Notes: a model not told the origin generated them from the sequence alone. Shown: positions 1-8,692, counted from the first letter of the stretch. The stretch is DNA of 59,360 nucleotides from Lachnospiraceae bacterium (GCA_017522685.1 JAFWYN010000024.1:1-59360), one strand, 5' to 3'. A program made the numbers and translations.

Positions 1-15
1 AACTTTCTGTCCCAT
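1..15 (-). CDS. rpsC: 30S ribosomal protein S3, first five codons only
   Basis: Reading leftwards, the window edge cuts a gene that begins ATG GGA CAG AAA GTT (Met-Gly-Gln-Lys-Val), the usual start of S3. A good AGGAGG-type ribosome binding site lies just upstream. It follows rplV by 11 bases, which is the conserved S10-operon order. Only the start codon and four more codons are visible, so the assignment rests on this N-terminus and position. Confidence 0.75.
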
Positions 16-26
16 TTTCTTTCCTC

Positions 27-413
27 CTATTTCTCATCAAGCACGATGGTAATGTGGCTCATTCTCTTCTCGATTCTGTAAGCTCTACCCTGTGCTCTAG
101 GTCTAACTCTCTTCATTGTCGGTCCCTTATTTGCATAGCATTCTGCAACATAAAGGTTTTCGGTATTCATACCGTTATTGTTCTCAGCATTTGCGATTGC
201 TGATTCTAATAACTTCTTAATAATGCTTGATGCATATCTGGGATTGTACTCAAGAAGAGCCAGTGCAGACGCTACGTCCTTACCTCTGATTGCATCTAAT
301 ACGAAACAAGCCTTCTGAACAGAAACTCTAGCGTAAGATAACTTAGCTGAAGGTCTTGTATCTTTCTGAGCGTTTCTCTCTCTCTTAATTTGACTTCTAT
401 GTCCTTTAGCCAT
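27..413 (-). CDS. rplV: 50S ribosomal protein L22
   Basis: L22 binds 23S rRNA and lines the nascent-peptide exit tunnel through its long beta hairpin. The 128-residue product has the family core: an N-terminal part with SYARVSVQKA, the helix LLESAIANAENN, and the C-terminal beta-hairpin region ending in RAQGRAYRIEKRMSHITI. It is slightly longer than the usual 110-115 residues because of a basic N-terminal extension, a common feature in Clostridia. It lies between rpsS and rpsC. The 153-base spacer on the rpsS side is long for this operon and holds a strong hairpin. Confidence 0.97.
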   Translation of the reverse strand: MAKGHRSQIKRERNAQKDTRPSAKLSYARVSVQKACFVLDAIRGKDVASALALLEYNPRYASSIIKKLLESAIANAENNNGMNTENLYVAECYANKGPTMKRVRPRAQGRAYRIEKRMSHITIVLDEK

Positions 414-499
414 AGGTCAAGTCCTCCTTTCAAAATCTCCGGGAAATTTATTGTGTCATGCTTTCCACTGAGCCGTGAGTATCATAACACAACTCACAG

Positions 500-536
500 C
501 AATCTTCAAGCGAAAGTTACTTCCGCCTGAAGATTG
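500..536. repeat. Hairpin element in the rpsS-rplV spacer
   Basis: Arms CAATCTTCA (500-508) and TGAAGATTG (528-536) pair perfectly, and further pairs GCG/CGC and AAG/CTT lie inside. A T run follows on the plus strand, but the operon runs the other way, so it is not an obvious operon terminator. Its sequence (AATCTTCAAGCGA ... CTTCCG) resembles the element at 1769-1814 in the rplB-rplW spacer, which suggests a small repeated palindrome. It could act as an RNA-processing or stability site; that is inference. Confidence 0.6.
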
Positions 537-566
537 TTTTTAATAAAATACAATTTTCTGTGAGAA

Positions 567-848
567 TTATCTAACTTTAGACTTCTTCTCGTCTTTTCCA
601 TGACCTCTATAGGTTCTGGTAGCAACAAACTCACCAAGCTTGTGACCAACCATATCTTCAGTAACATATACAGGCACGTGCTTTCTACCATCATGTACAG
701 CAAAGGTGTGTCCAACGAAGGTAGGGAATATTGTAGAACGGCGGGACCAGGTCTTGATTACAGCCTTCTGTCCGGATTCGTTCATAGCATCTACTTTCTT
801 TACCAAGCTCGCATCAGCGAAAGGTCCTTTTTTAAGTGATCTAGCCAT
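567..848 (-). CDS. rpsS: 30S ribosomal protein S19
   Basis: S19 sits in the head of the small subunit and contacts S13 and the A-site region. The 93-residue product starts [10 protein letters not shown] and contains the family signature around [17 protein letters not shown] with [12 protein letters not shown] near the C-terminus. Length matches the family. It is 16 bases downstream of rplB, in the normal S10-operon order, and starts behind a clear AGGAGG-type site. Confidence 0.98.
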   Translation of the reverse strand: MARSLKKGPFADASLVKKVDAMNESGQKAVIKTWSRRSTIFPTFVGHTFAVHDGRKHVPVYVTEDMVGHKLGEFVATRTYRGHGKDEKKSKVR

Positions 849-864
849 TGTCTTTCCTCCTCAA

Positions 865-1707
865 TTATTTGATTGCTCTACCGTCACGTCTTCTTACGAT
901 TAGCTTGTTAGAAGCTTTCTTTTTCTTACGTGTCTTAAGACCAAGTGCAGGCTTGCCCCAAGGAGTGCTGGGACCGGGACGACCGATACCACACTTACCT
1001 TCACCACCACCATGAGGATGGTCATTAGGGTTCATAACAGAACCACGTACTGTAGGGCGGATACCCATGTGACGCTTACGTCCTGCTTTACCAATATTGA
1101 TGAGGCTGTGATCAACGTTACCTACAACACCAATAGTTGCACGACAGATAATCGGTACCATTCTCATTTCGCCGGAAGGAAGACGAAGAGTTGCATACTT
1201 ACCTTCCTTAGCCATCAGCTGTGCGCTGTTACCAGCAGAACGAACCAGCTGACCACCCTTGCCGGGATATAATTCGATATTGTGTACCTGAGTACCTACA
1301 GGGATTTCAGATAAAGGTAAGCAGTTACCTACTCTTACTTCTGCGGTTGCTCCGTTCATAACCTTCATTCCGTCAGTCAAGCCTTCGGGAGCGATGATAT
1401 ATGCTTTCTCGCCGTCTGCGTAGCAGATCAATGCGATGTTTGCAGTTCTGTTAGGATCGTATTCGATACCGATTACAGTTGCAGGAATACCATCTTTATT
1501 TCTCTTGAAATCGATGATTCTGTACTTTCTTCTGGAACCGCCTCCACGATGTCTAACAGTGATTTTACCCTGATTGTTACGACCAGCATTCTTCTTGAGA
1601 GATACACAAAGGCTCTTCTCGGGAGTTACCTTGGTAATCTCAGAGAAATCAGAACCGGTCATGTTACGTCTGGACGGTGTATAGGGATTGTATGTCTTAA
1701 TACCCAT
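865..1707 (-). CDS. rplB: 50S ribosomal protein L2
   Basis: L2 is a primary 23S rRNA binder needed for subunit joining and the peptidyl transferase centre. The 280-residue product starts [14 protein letters not shown], has the RNA-binding OB and SH3-like core, and carries the conserved C-terminal loop with [13 protein letters not shown], including the histidine (HPHGGGEG) implicated in peptidyl transferase activity. Length is normal. A 133-base spacer with paired inverted repeats separates it from rplW. Confidence 0.98.
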   Translation of the reverse strand: MGIKTYNPYTPSRRNMTGSDFSEITKVTPEKSLCVSLKKNAGRNNQGKITVRHRGGGSRRKYRIIDFKRNKDGIPATVIGIEYDPNRTANIALICYADGEKAYIIAPEGLTDGMKVMNGATAEVRVGNCLPLSEIPVGTQVHNIELYPGKGGQLVRSAGNSAQLMAKEGKYATLRLPSGEMRMVPIICRATIGVVGNVDHSLINIGKAGRKRHMGIRPTVRGSVMNPNDHPHGGGEGKCGIGRPGPSTPWGKPALGLKTRKKKKASNKLIVRRRDGRAIK

Positions 1708-1768
1708 TGTTATTTCTCCTTTATTTTTGATTTATTATCGCGACATCTAATCATACGCCGCATACTCT

Positions 1769-1814
1769 GCGACTCCCTCCGGAAGTCGCTTGAAGATTCG
1801 CTTCGCAAATCTTC
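1769..1814. repeat. Paired hairpins in the rplW-rplB spacer
   Basis: Two inverted repeats sit side by side: GCGACT/AGTCGC (1769-1774 and 1784-1789) and GAAGATT/AATCTTC (1792-1798 and 1808-1814) with a GCTTCGC centre. On the minus strand the sequence AATCTTCAAGCGACTTCCGG matches much of the element at 500-536. Related TTGC-TTC-GCAA centres occur near 22156 and 58768. Likely a small dispersed palindrome; a role in mRNA processing inside the operon is possible but unproven. Confidence 0.55.
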
Positions 1815-1840
1815 TCGATAACCGCAAGTTATTCTCAATC

Positions 1841-2140
1841 TTATAATCCAGCGAAGATTTCGATATCCTTGCTGTCTGCGGTTAACTTAACGATAGCTTT
1901 CTTGGTCTTAGCAGTCTTGCCATAAACCATACCACGTCTCTTGTTCTTGCCATCCATGTTCATAGTGTTAACACTTGCAACCTTGGTGCCTTCGAACATC
2001 TTCTCAACAGCTTCCTTGATCTGAGACTTGGTAGCCTCGGTATGAACTAAAAATGTATACTTCTTTTCGCCCATGCCAGCCATACTCTTTTCAGTAATAA
2101 CCGGTTTGAGGATTACGTCATAGTACTTGATATCTGCCAT
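1841..2140 (-). CDS. rplW: 50S ribosomal protein L23
   Basis: L23 lies at the tunnel exit and docks trigger factor and SRP. The 99-residue product has the normal length and the family start ([13 protein letters not shown]), followed by the conserved [22 protein letters not shown] helix region and the loop rich in K and R ([10 protein letters not shown]). Its start codon shares one base with the rplD stop codon, so the two are probably translationally coupled. Confidence 0.97.
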   Translation of the reverse strand: MADIKYYDVILKPVITEKSMAGMGEKKYTFLVHTEATKSQIKEAVEKMFEGTKVASVNTMNMDGKNKRRGMVYGKTAKTKKAIVKLTADSKDIEIFAGL

Positions 2141-2760
2141 TATGCGTACACCTCCTCGATTTTTGCAACAGCGTCCTTAGTAAGAACTACTGTGTTAGCC
2201 TTCATAACATCATATACATTCATGGTGTTAACTAAGGTTGTATTTACATCAGCCATGTTTCTTGCAGAAAGAACAACGTTTGCATCGTTCTCAGCAATAA
2301 CAACAAGGCCCTTGTTTACGTTTAAGTTGCTCATTACAGTTGCAAAGTTCTTGGTCTTGATTTCGTCAAACTTGAGTTCATCAACAACGATTAACTTAGC
2401 GCCCTGTACCTTGCTGGTTAAAGCAGACTTTAATGCTGCTCTCTTCTCTTTCTTATTTAACTTGAAAGAGTAATCTCTGGGAACGGGAGCGAATACAACA
2501 CCACCACCGGTCCACTGAGGAGATCTGGTTGAACCCTGTCTTGCATGACCGGTTCCCTTCTGTCTCCAAGGTTTTCTTCCGCCACCGGATACTTCAGAGC
2601 GAGTCTTTGCCTTCTGAGTTCCCTGACGATTATTTGCAAGTTGCTGTACAACTGCCATGTGTACTAAGTGCTCGTTAACCTCAACACCAAATACAGCATC
2701 ATTCAGTTCGATTGTACCAACTTCCTTGCCTTCCATATTAAAAACAGATACGTTTGCCAT
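2140..2760 (-). CDS. rplD: 50S ribosomal protein L4
   Basis: L4 binds 23S rRNA and reaches into the exit tunnel. In enterobacteria it also represses its own S10 operon. The 206-residue product carries the family signature: an acidic N-terminal strand, then the basic tunnel loop [25 protein letters not shown] (about residues 53-78), and the C-terminal alpha/beta Rossmann-like part. Length is typical. It overlaps rplW by one base and is 26 bases downstream of rplC. Confidence 0.98.
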   Translation of the reverse strand: MANVSVFNMEGKEVGTIELNDAVFGVEVNEHLVHMAVVQQLANNRQGTQKAKTRSEVSGGGRKPWRQKGTGHARQGSTRSPQWTGGGVVFAPVPRDYSFKLNKKEKRAALKSALTSKVQGAKLIVVDELKFDEIKTKNFATVMSNLNVNKGLVVIAENDANVVLSARNMADVNTTLVNTMNVYDVMKANTVVLTKDAVAKIEEVYA

Positions 2761-2786
2761 CTGATTGGTCCTCCTTTCGCCCTAAA

Positions 2787-3470
2787 CTATGCTTCAACCT
2801 TAACGGTTTCTTTGATGGTTACTAAAGCCTTCTTAGGTCCGGGAACTGCACCCTTTACCAAAAGCAGATTCTTTTCAGCGTCTACTCTTACAACTTCAAG
2901 GTTCTGAACAGTTACCTTTACACAACCCATATGACCAGGCATTCCCTTGCCCTTGAATACACGGCTGGGAGATGAACATGCACCATTGGAACCCTGATGA
3001 CGATGGAACTTAGAACCATGCTTCATAGGTCCTCTATGCTGACCAAGTCTCTTGATTGCACCCTGGAATCCTTTACCCTTTGAAATGGCAGAAGCATCAA
3101 TCTTATCTCCGGCTGCGAAGATGTCAGCCTTGATTTCTGCACCTAAGGTATATTCCTCAGCGTTTTCGAACTTGAACTCTCTTACATATCTCTTAGAGGT
3201 TGTGCCGGCCTTCTTGAAGTGGCCCTGCAAAGCCTTGTTAACGCCATGTCTGTGGATAACTTCCTTCTTACCACTTGCATCCTTGTTAACAATTCTGTCT
3301 TTCTTTTCTACGAAACCAACCTGAACTGCGCTGTAACCATCGTTTTCTACTGTCTTAACCTGGGTTACTACACAAGGGCCGGCCTGAAGTACGGTAACAG
3401 GAACTAACACACCGTCTTCATTGAAGATTTGAGTCATTCCGACTTTTGTTGCTAAAATTGCTTTCTTCAT
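2787..3470 (-). CDS. rplC: 50S ribosomal protein L3
   Basis: L3 is an early-assembly large-subunit protein near the peptidyl transferase centre. The 227-residue product begins [16 protein letters not shown], the standard L3 start, and includes the conserved long loop near [23 protein letters not shown]. The C-terminus ([21 protein letters not shown]) is a little longer than the 205-210 residues of many L3 proteins, a minor extension. A 105-base spacer with a short GC-rich inverted repeat separates it from rpsJ. Confidence 0.98.
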   Translation of the reverse strand: MKKAILATKVGMTQIFNEDGVLVPVTVLQAGPCVVTQVKTVENDGYSAVQVGFVEKKDRIVNKDASGKKEVIHRHGVNKALQGHFKKAGTTSKRYVREFKFENAEEYTLGAEIKADIFAAGDKIDASAISKGKGFQGAIKRLGQHRGPMKHGSKFHRHQGSNGACSSPSRVFKGKGMPGHMGCVKVTVQNLEVVRVDAEKNLLLVKGAVPGPKKALVTIKETVKVEA

Positions 3471-3575
3471 GTTTCCTCCTTGTTGTTCTACAGCGGGGCG
3501 CGAACAAGCGCGTCCATACTAGTAGAGGACAATTATTAGTTACTATCAATAAGAAGATATAAGTTTGACACAGGA

Positions 3576-3893
3576 TTACTTAGTCTTCATTTTGATGTCA
3601 ATGTAAACACCAGCAGGCATTTCAAGACGCTGTAATGCATCTACAGTCTTCTGGGTAGGGGTAATGATATCGATCAGTCTCTTGTGGGTTCTCTGCTCGA
3701 ACTGTTCTCTGGAGTCTTTGTACTTGTGTACTGCTCTCAAGATGGTAACTACTTCCTTCTTAGTAGGAAGAGGCACCGGTCCGCTCACCTGTGAACCATT
3801 CTTCTTAACTGTTTCGATAATCTTCTTAGCAGATGCATCAACCAACTGATGATCATAAGCCTTCAATGTGATTCTCATTACTTGACTTGCCAT
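3576..3893 (-). CDS. rpsJ: 30S ribosomal protein S10, first gene of the S10 operon
   Basis: S10 is a head protein of the small subunit and also the transcription antitermination factor NusE. The 105-residue product contains the family signature [46 protein letters not shown] (about residues 31-76). Length is normal (102-105). It is preceded by a strong AGGAGG-type site, a folded leader (3933-4080) and a promoter at 4183-4211. It begins here without tuf next to it, unlike most Bacillota. Confidence 0.98.
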   Translation of the reverse strand: MASQVMRITLKAYDHQLVDASAKKIIETVKKNGSQVSGPVPLPTKKEVVTILRAVHKYKDSREQFEQRTHKRLIDIITPTQKTVDALQRLEMPAGVYIDIKMKTK

Positions 3894-3932
3894 AAAAAAA
3901 GTCGCCTCCTTTTCGCACTTTTACATTTAAGT

Positions 3933-4080
3933 ACGACAAGCGGTGACTGTACACTCTTCCGTGTGTATCAGGGTATCTCGCACCTGTGAAGCGCACCCTT
4001 CCACAACGAGGTTAGCCTCTAACCTCTCACGCCGTTTCTACTCTACGGTAGACTTAAGTTTCTGTACAGTGACTTGTCGT
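3933..4080 (-). promoter_or_regulatory. Structured 5' leader of the S10 operon
   Basis: The rpsJ transcript contains a closed structure of about 148 bases. Its ends pair through ACGACAAG (4080-4073) with CTTGTCGT (3940-3933), followed after a small internal loop by ACTGTACA (4070-4063) with TGTACAGT (3953-3946). A perfect internal hairpin, GAGGTTAG-AGG-CTAACCTC, lies at 4008-4026, and shorter helices lie near 3951-3966. An rpsJ leader of autoregulatory type has been predicted computationally in Clostridia, and this may be a member. That match is inferred from position and structure only; the ligand could be S10, L3 or L4. Confidence 0.65.
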
Positions 4081-4182
4081 CAGTTTCCTAACTTGACATT
4101 CGCTCCACGGAAAACCTGCCATTAAGCTTATGCTCTTGGCAGCAACCTCACGCTTCATAGCTATCATGCCACAGCAAGGATT

Positions 4183-4211
4183 AGTATACATGAGCCTTGC
4201 ACAGATTTCAA
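4183..4211 (-). promoter_or_regulatory. Promoter of the S10 operon
   Basis: On the minus strand a -35 TTGAAA (4211-4206) and a -10 TATACT (4188-4183) are separated by exactly 17 bases, with TG just before the -10. Transcription would start near 4176, about 95 bases before the folded leader. It is the only strong candidate upstream of rpsJ. Confidence 0.75.
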
Positions 4212-4271
4212 GACATTTTTTGTTTATGGATTGTATTTTTTTTAGTACAATCTTCTTTATCAAAAATTAAC

Positions 4272-4300
4272 TTGCCTTTCTTCAAAATTTGCAATATACT
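4272..4300 (+). promoter_or_regulatory. Promoter of the 36-residue membrane peptide gene
   Basis: -35 TTGCCT (4272-4277) and -10 TATACT (4295-4300) with a 17-base spacer, 33 bases before the small gene that starts at 4333. Confidence 0.65.
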
Positions 4301-4332
4301 ATATACAGACTTTCGAAAGGAGATTGTATTCC

Positions 4333-4443
4333 ATGTTTATTTTATTAGCAGGCGGATTATTAGTTATCATTATCGCCGTTGTTATCGCAGTTATTTCTTC
4401 CGTAGTTTCTGCTGTTGCTGCAGACCAGGATATTGAAAGCTAA
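4333..4443 (+). CDS. Small single-pass membrane protein, 36 residues
   Basis: A short gene with its own promoter (4272-4300), a good AAAGGAG site and its own terminator (4474-4500). The product starts MFILLAGGLLVIII and is almost entirely one hydrophobic helix (about residues 2-29) followed by a short polar tail ADQDIES, so it is very likely a membrane peptide with the tail at one face. It has no recognisable family. It stands alone on the plus strand between the S10 operon and the EamA gene. It could be a small structural or regulatory membrane protein or a toxin-like peptide; the sequence does not decide. Confidence 0.7.
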   Translation: MFILLAGGLLVIIIAVVIAVISSVVSAVAADQDIES

Positions 4444-4473
4444 TCACAGAATTTATCACATATAAACGTACTA

Positions 4474-4508
4474 CAGGGACAAGCTAATCACTTGTCCCTG
4501 TTTAATTT
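4474..4508. terminator. Terminator shared by the small membrane peptide and the EamA gene
   Basis: CAGGGACAAG (4474-4483) pairs perfectly with CTTGTCCCTG (4491-4500) around a 7-base loop, followed by TTTAATTTT. It lies between convergent genes and can serve both, better on the plus strand. Confidence 0.8.
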
Positions 4509-4516
4509 TAAACACT

Positions 4517-5398
4517 TCAATTTTCTTTACTTATTAGTATTGATGCTCCCAGCACCATTACAATACCCAATATCATAACCAAGCTTAGCATTTCTTTATA
4601 AACTACAACTCCCACCAATGTGGTCACTATAGGCTCCAAGGTGGCAAGCACTGCCGCCCGTCCGGCTTCCATATATTTCAGACCTATGGTATATAAGGTA
4701 AAGGACATACAGGTAGAAAACAGCACCATGCACAGGGCCCAGCCCCAAAGTCCCGGTGCCGCATTCATCTTCGTCCAAATCTCCGCCGGTTTAATAAAGG
4801 GCAACACACCTACACAGGCAAACAAAAAGGTATAGGCTGATACAGTCATGGGATGATACCCTTTCTCCAATGCAATCCGTCCGAAGATACTGTACAATCC
4901 ATATCCGATACCGCTTCCCAATCCCAGAAGCAAGCCCTCAGCACTCACCCGGCCTACACCGCCTGTAATACCGCTTACCAAAACACAACCTGCAAATGCC
5001 ATAACCAGTGCCACCAGCTTACGTTTGCTTATCTTTTCGCCAAATACCACTCTGGCAAAAAGAGTTACCCAGATAGGCGAAGTATACATTAGTATAGAAG
5101 AAACTGCCACGGAAGAAACGGTAACATTCTTAAAATAGCAATAACTGAAAAATACAATACTGACCACTCCGGTGCCCACAAAGCACCACGCATCCTTAAG
5201 TCGTATCTTCAATAACTTCTTATTATATAGAAGAAGTCCTATCATCAAAATAAAAGCCGCTCCATACACTCGAAGACTAACAATCTCCATGCTCTCCAAA
5301 CCGGCACTGCCCAAATTCTTTATAAAGATTACTAAAATACCCCAAAGTATTGCTGCACCCGTCACAAAAACAGGTGCAGCCTTTTGTATCATTTTCAA
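4517..5398 (-). CDS. EamA/DMT-family membrane transporter
   Basis: The 293-residue product has about ten hydrophobic segments arranged as two five-helix EamA repeats (roughly residues 10-140 and 155-290). The first includes GAAILWGILVIFIKNLG and the second ends in LGASILISKEN, both typical of the drug/metabolite transporter superfamily. Members export amino acids, metabolites or drugs across the inner membrane, but substrate cannot be told from sequence. It lies 45 bases downstream of the putP-like gene on the same strand, so it may be cotranscribed with it. The adjacent terminator at 4474-4508 ends the transcript. Confidence 0.88.
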   Translation of the reverse strand: MKMIQKAAPVFVTGAAILWGILVIFIKNLGSAGLESMEIVSLRVYGAAFILMIGLLLYNKKLLKIRLKDAWCFVGTGVVSIVFFSYCYFKNVTVSSVAVSSILMYTSPIWVTLFARVVFGEKISKRKLVALVMAFAGCVLVSGITGGVGRVSAEGLLLGLGSGIGYGLYSIFGRIALEKGYHPMTVSAYTFLFACVGVLPFIKPAEIWTKMNAAPGLWGWALCMVLFSTCMSFTLYTIGLKYMEAGRAAVLATLEPIVTTLVGVVVYKEMLSLVMILGIVMVLGASILISKEN

Positions 5399-5443
5399 TT
5401 ACAAATCTCCATTCAACCGACTTTTCAGAAAGCTTATGTCTAC

Positions 5444-6949
5444 TTACTCAGTCTTCTTCTTTCCTTCTTCGAAAAGCTTCAATACTTCTTCGGAAGGCTT
5501 CTTATCCAGCAGAGATACTACCACTGCTGCAATCGCACCACAGATAAATCCGGGGATGATTTCATACAAGCCGGTAACGCTTGAAAGCTTTGCATACCAG
5601 ATTGCATCCACACCGAAACCTACAATGATACCTGCAAGTGCACCTTTATAAGTAAATCTCTTCCAATACAGAGACAACAGAATAACCGGACCGAAAGAAG
5701 CACCAAATGCTGCCCATGCACATTCTACCAATGCCATGATGCCTGCACAGTTGGGATTCAATGCAATCATAAGTGCAATCACTGCGATAACAGCTACCAT
5801 GATACGACCTGCCCAGAGAATTTCCTTATTGGATGCTTCCTTACGGAATACAGGCTTATATACGTCAGAAGTAAATGCTGAGGTAGACAGCAGAAGCTGT
5901 GAATCCGCAGTACTCATGGATGCTGCCAAGATTGCAGACAAAAGCAAACCGGCAATGAATGCAGGGAACAGCTTACGTACCATTACCACGAAAATCATAC
6001 TTTCCTTCATACCGTTTGCCACAAGATATTCTCCTGCAAACTGATGACCTACCAATGCCACTACAGATGCCATTGCCAAAATGATTGCAGTCCATGTAAT
6101 ACCGATTACACGAGACTTCTTCATTTCCTTCTCAGACTTAATGGACATATAACGAACCAGAATATGAGGCATACCGAAGTAACCAAGACCCCAACCTAAT
6201 CCGCTTAAAATATCAGAGATACTTGCCCAGTCCAATTTACCGCTGGATAAAAGATTGTAATAGTTATCCGGTGTAGTCACTGCTGCCATAGGTGCAAAAT
6301 CTGCTGCATTCATAGCCAAAGATGCCACGATAGGCGTAGCCATCAAAGCTGCCAGCATCAACATACCCTGGAAAAAGTCTGTCCAGCAAACTGCATTGAA
6401 ACCACCCAGAAAAGTGTACAACAGAATAATGCAAGTAGCTCCAACCATAGCCACTGTTTTGTCCATACCGAAAATGGTATTAAACAAATCACCACATGCC
6501 ACAATACTGGATGCTGCGTATACACAATATGCTACGATAAAAATAATCGCGCTGACAATCTGAAGTGCAGGATTGTTTACCTTAAATCTTCTGGTCAGGT
6601 ACTGGGGAATGGTAATAGCGTCGTCCGCCTTAATGGAAAAACGACGAAGTCCCGGTGCCACAAAGCACCAAGCCAAAATGGTACCGATTAACAAACCTAC
6701 GGAAATCCAAACCTGTCCCATACCATATAAATAGATAGAACCGGGAAGTCCCATAAGTACCCAAGCACTCATATCGGATGCACCTGCCGACAAAGCAGCT
6801 ACCCATCCGTTCATCTGACGTCCGCCCAGGAAATAATCCTTATCGCCGCCATCGGACTTACGTCCTTTTAAGAAAAATGTCACACCTACTGCCAATACCA
6901 ATACGATATAAAGCACAAAGGCTAACACTTCAGCAAAATTTGCGTTCAT
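5444..6949 (-). CDS. putP: Sodium/solute symporter, PutP (proline) type
   Basis: A 501-residue sodium/solute symporter (SSF) family protein with about 13 membrane helices. Diagnostic stretches are GGRQMNGWVAALSAGASDMSAWVLMGLPG near residues 43-71 (the sodium and substrate region of helix 2) and GLLLSAILAASMSTADSQLLLSTSAF near 336-361. Both match PutP, which couples sodium entry to proline uptake. Length matches PutP (about 500). Its promoter is at 7051-7079. A perfect 14-base palindrome lies between promoter and start codon. The exact substrate is inferred from similarity. Confidence 0.88.
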   Translation of the reverse strand: MNANFAEVLAFVLYIVLVLAVGVTFFLKGRKSDGGDKDYFLGGRQMNGWVAALSAGASDMSAWVLMGLPGSIYLYGMGQVWISVGLLIGTILAWCFVAPGLRRFSIKADDAITIPQYLTRRFKVNNPALQIVSAIIFIVAYCVYAASSIVACGDLFNTIFGMDKTVAMVGATCIILLYTFLGGFNAVCWTDFFQGMLMLAALMATPIVASLAMNAADFAPMAAVTTPDNYYNLLSSGKLDWASISDILSGLGWGLGYFGMPHILVRYMSIKSEKEMKKSRVIGITWTAIILAMASVVALVGHQFAGEYLVANGMKESMIFVVMVRKLFPAFIAGLLLSAILAASMSTADSQLLLSTSAFTSDVYKPVFRKEASNKEILWAGRIMVAVIAVIALMIALNPNCAGIMALVECAWAAFGASFGPVILLSLYWKRFTYKGALAGIIVGFGVDAIWYAKLSSVTGLYEIIPGFICGAIAAVVVSLLDKKPSEEVLKLFEEGKKKTE

Positions 6950-6964
6950 AATTCCTCCTTGCTT

Positions 6965-6978
6965 ACATAAGCTTATGT
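6965..6978. promoter_or_regulatory. Perfect palindrome in the putP leader
   Basis: ACATAAGCTTATGT is a perfect 14-base palindrome about 15 bases upstream of the putP start codon and downstream of its promoter. It could be a repressor operator or a small mRNA hairpin next to the ribosome binding site. Confidence 0.35.
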
Positions 6979-7050
6979 ATTCTTTATTTCTCTTTCAAAG
7001 CACTTTACACAATCGCCTCTTCACCGCTTTAAAGAGATAACATACTATAA

Positions 7051-7079
7051 ATTGTACTTAACTCCCCACTAAAAAGCAA
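7051..7079 (-). promoter_or_regulatory. Promoter of putP
   Basis: Minus-strand -35 TTGCTT (7079-7074) and -10 TACAAT (7056-7051) with a 17-base spacer, about 100 bases before the start codon. The rest of the 6950-7239 gap contains a TATACT box at 7181-7186 that may serve the plus-strand methyltransferase gene, though its -35 is weak. Confidence 0.6.
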
Positions 7080-7239
7080 GCTTTTTTCACAAAAACCTAC
7101 AAACTCCCTCTATTTTCCTTCTTTTTTTCAAAGCTTTCCATAAAAATCATTTTCTACTGGCACTCTTCCTTAGAATATTGTATACTTTGGAATGAGGACG
7201 TGTTGCGCCTCACGACTTATTTTAAGAAAGGTAAACTAT

Positions 7240-8157
7240 ATGTGGATTGCAAATAACTGGAAAGATTATGAAGTTTTAGATACATCAAACGGTGAAAAGC
7301 TGGAACGCTGGGGCGAATACAACCTGGTGCGTCCCGACCCCCAGGTCATCTGGAATACCCCCCATGACCACAAGGGCTGGAAGAAAAAGAACGGTCACTA
7401 TCACCGCAGCGCCAAGGGTGGCGGTGAGTGGGAGTTTTTCAATCTCCCCGATGAATGGACCATCGGCTATGAGTTGGGTGGTACTACCGGGGTAGAAGAA
7501 AATCAGTTGACCTTCCATTTAAAGCCCTTCAGTTTCAAACACACGGGCCTTTTCCCGGAGCAGGCTACCAACTGGGACTGGTTCTCCGGTCTTATCCGGG
7601 AAGCCAAAGCAAACCGCCCCGCAGACAAGCCCATTAAGGTGCTGAACCTCTTCGCCTATACCGGCGGTGCTACTCTTGCCGCAGCCAAAGCCGGTGCCGC
7701 AGTGACCCATGTAGATGCATCCAAGGGTATGGTAGGCTGGGCTAAAGAAAATGCTGTATCCTCAGGTCTGGGAGATGCACCCATCCGCTGGCTGGTGGAT
7801 GACTGTGTGAAATTTGTTGAAAGAGAAATCCGTCGCGGCAACAAATACGACGGTATCATCATGGATCCGCCCTCCTACGGCAGAGGTCCCAAAGGTGAAA
7901 TCTGGAAAATCGAAGAAAGCATCTGGCCCTTCATTGAGCTGACCACACAGATTCTGGCCGATGATGCCCTCTTCTTCTTAATCAACTCCTACACCACCGG
8001 CTTACAGCCCGCAGTGCTTTCTTATATGATGAACACCGCCATTGTAAAGCGTTTCGGCGGCCATGTGGAAGCAAACGAAATCGGCTTACCCGTCAGCGGC
8101 AACGGACTGGTACTTCCCTGCGGTGCTTCCGGAAGATGGGTTGGAGAACAGAAATAA
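7240..8157 (+). CDS. Class I SAM-dependent methyltransferase, RlmI-like rRNA cytosine methyltransferase family
   Basis: The 305-residue product contains the SAM-binding motif LNLFAYTGGATLAAAKAG (about residues 139-156), then VTHVDASKGMVGWAKENA and the catalytic-region motif IIMDPPSYGRGPKG near 204-217. This is the pattern of the RlmI/RlmK family that methylates 23S rRNA, although members of this shorter group are not all characterised and the PUA domain of RlmI is absent. I chose the ATG at 7240, which follows AAAGGT and starts MWIANNWKDY. An upstream ATG at 7192 would add 16 unconserved-looking residues. It stands alone on the plus strand. Confidence 0.85.
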   Translation: MWIANNWKDYEVLDTSNGEKLERWGEYNLVRPDPQVIWNTPHDHKGWKKKNGHYHRSAKGGGEWEFFNLPDEWTIGYELGGTTGVEENQLTFHLKPFSFKHTGLFPEQATNWDWFSGLIREAKANRPADKPIKVLNLFAYTGGATLAAAKAGAAVTHVDASKGMVGWAKENAVSSGLGDAPIRWLVDDCVKFVEREIRRGNKYDGIIMDPPSYGRGPKGEIWKIEESIWPFIELTTQILADDALFFLINSYTTGLQPAVLSYMMNTAIVKRFGGHVEANEIGLPVSGNGLVLPCGASGRWVGEQK

Positions 8158-8171
8158 GTTTGTTTATACGA

Positions 8172-8203
8172 AAGGAGCAGCGAATGCAAATTCACTGCTC
8201 CTT
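8172..8203. terminator. Terminator between convergent genes
   Basis: AAGGAGCAG (8172-8180) pairs with CTGCTCCTT (8195-8203), extended inside by GAAT/ATTC. It lies between the methyltransferase gene and the convergent XRE gene. The T run is short, so its strength is uncertain. Confidence 0.6.
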
Positions 8204-8227
8204 GCTTTATACCCATGTTTTCAAAAT

Positions 8228-8692
8228 CTATCTGGATGCCATACTTCTTGCCACCACATAAATACCCACAAGCATTTCTCCTATGGACAATCCCAGCAAC
8301 AATCCGGAAATAAAATCCCTTAATGCGGAACCACCTACATTATAGGAAAGTGCCTGTAAAGCAATACCCATCACGATAAGCAACATACCAAAGATCATAT
8401 TTTTCTGCTTTTCCAGTTCCTGGGTTCTTCTTAACAAATCCACAATCTGGTCCTCATCATAAGCACGCATGCTTTTCTCCTCATTTACTTCTCCATCCAT
8501 TAACTCTGCTACCGTAATTTCCAATTCTTCACATAAACTTTTCACAATAGCATAATCCGGCATGCATTTGCCGGTTTCCCATTTAGAAATGGTTTTGTTG
8601 GACACCCCCAGCTTTTCAGCCAGCTGTTCCTGGGTTAAGTTTTTCTCTTTTCTTTTTTGTGCTATGAATTTTCCTGTTACTAATTGATTCAT
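8228..8692 (-). CDS. XRE-family regulator with C-terminal membrane segments
   Basis: The 154-residue product has an N-terminal helix-turn-helix (about residues 4-60; motif LTQEQLAEKLGVSNKTISKWETGKCMPD) and two hydrophobic segments near the C-terminus (about 94-117 and 125-147). It is therefore a DNA-binding protein probably tethered to the membrane, a layout seen often in Clostridia next to membrane or stress genes. The ATG at 8692 sits eight bases after GGAGG. An upstream ATG overlaps the binding site itself and is less likely. The next gene is a second membrane-linked XRE protein, suggesting a duplicated pair. Target genes are unknown. Confidence 0.82.
   Translation of the reverse strand: MNQLVTGKFIAQKRKEKNLTQEQLAEKLGVSNKTISKWETGKCMPDYAIVKSLCEELEITVAELMDGEVNEEKSMRAYDEDQIVDLLRRTQELEKQKNMIFGMLLIVMGIALQALSYNVGGSALRDFISGLLLGLSIGEMLVGIYVVARSMASR

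Noticed and set aside
600..3850. Plus-strand reading frames across the ribosomal protein operon
   Set aside because: They are mirror frames of well-established minus-strand ribosomal genes and have no ribosome sites or family matches.
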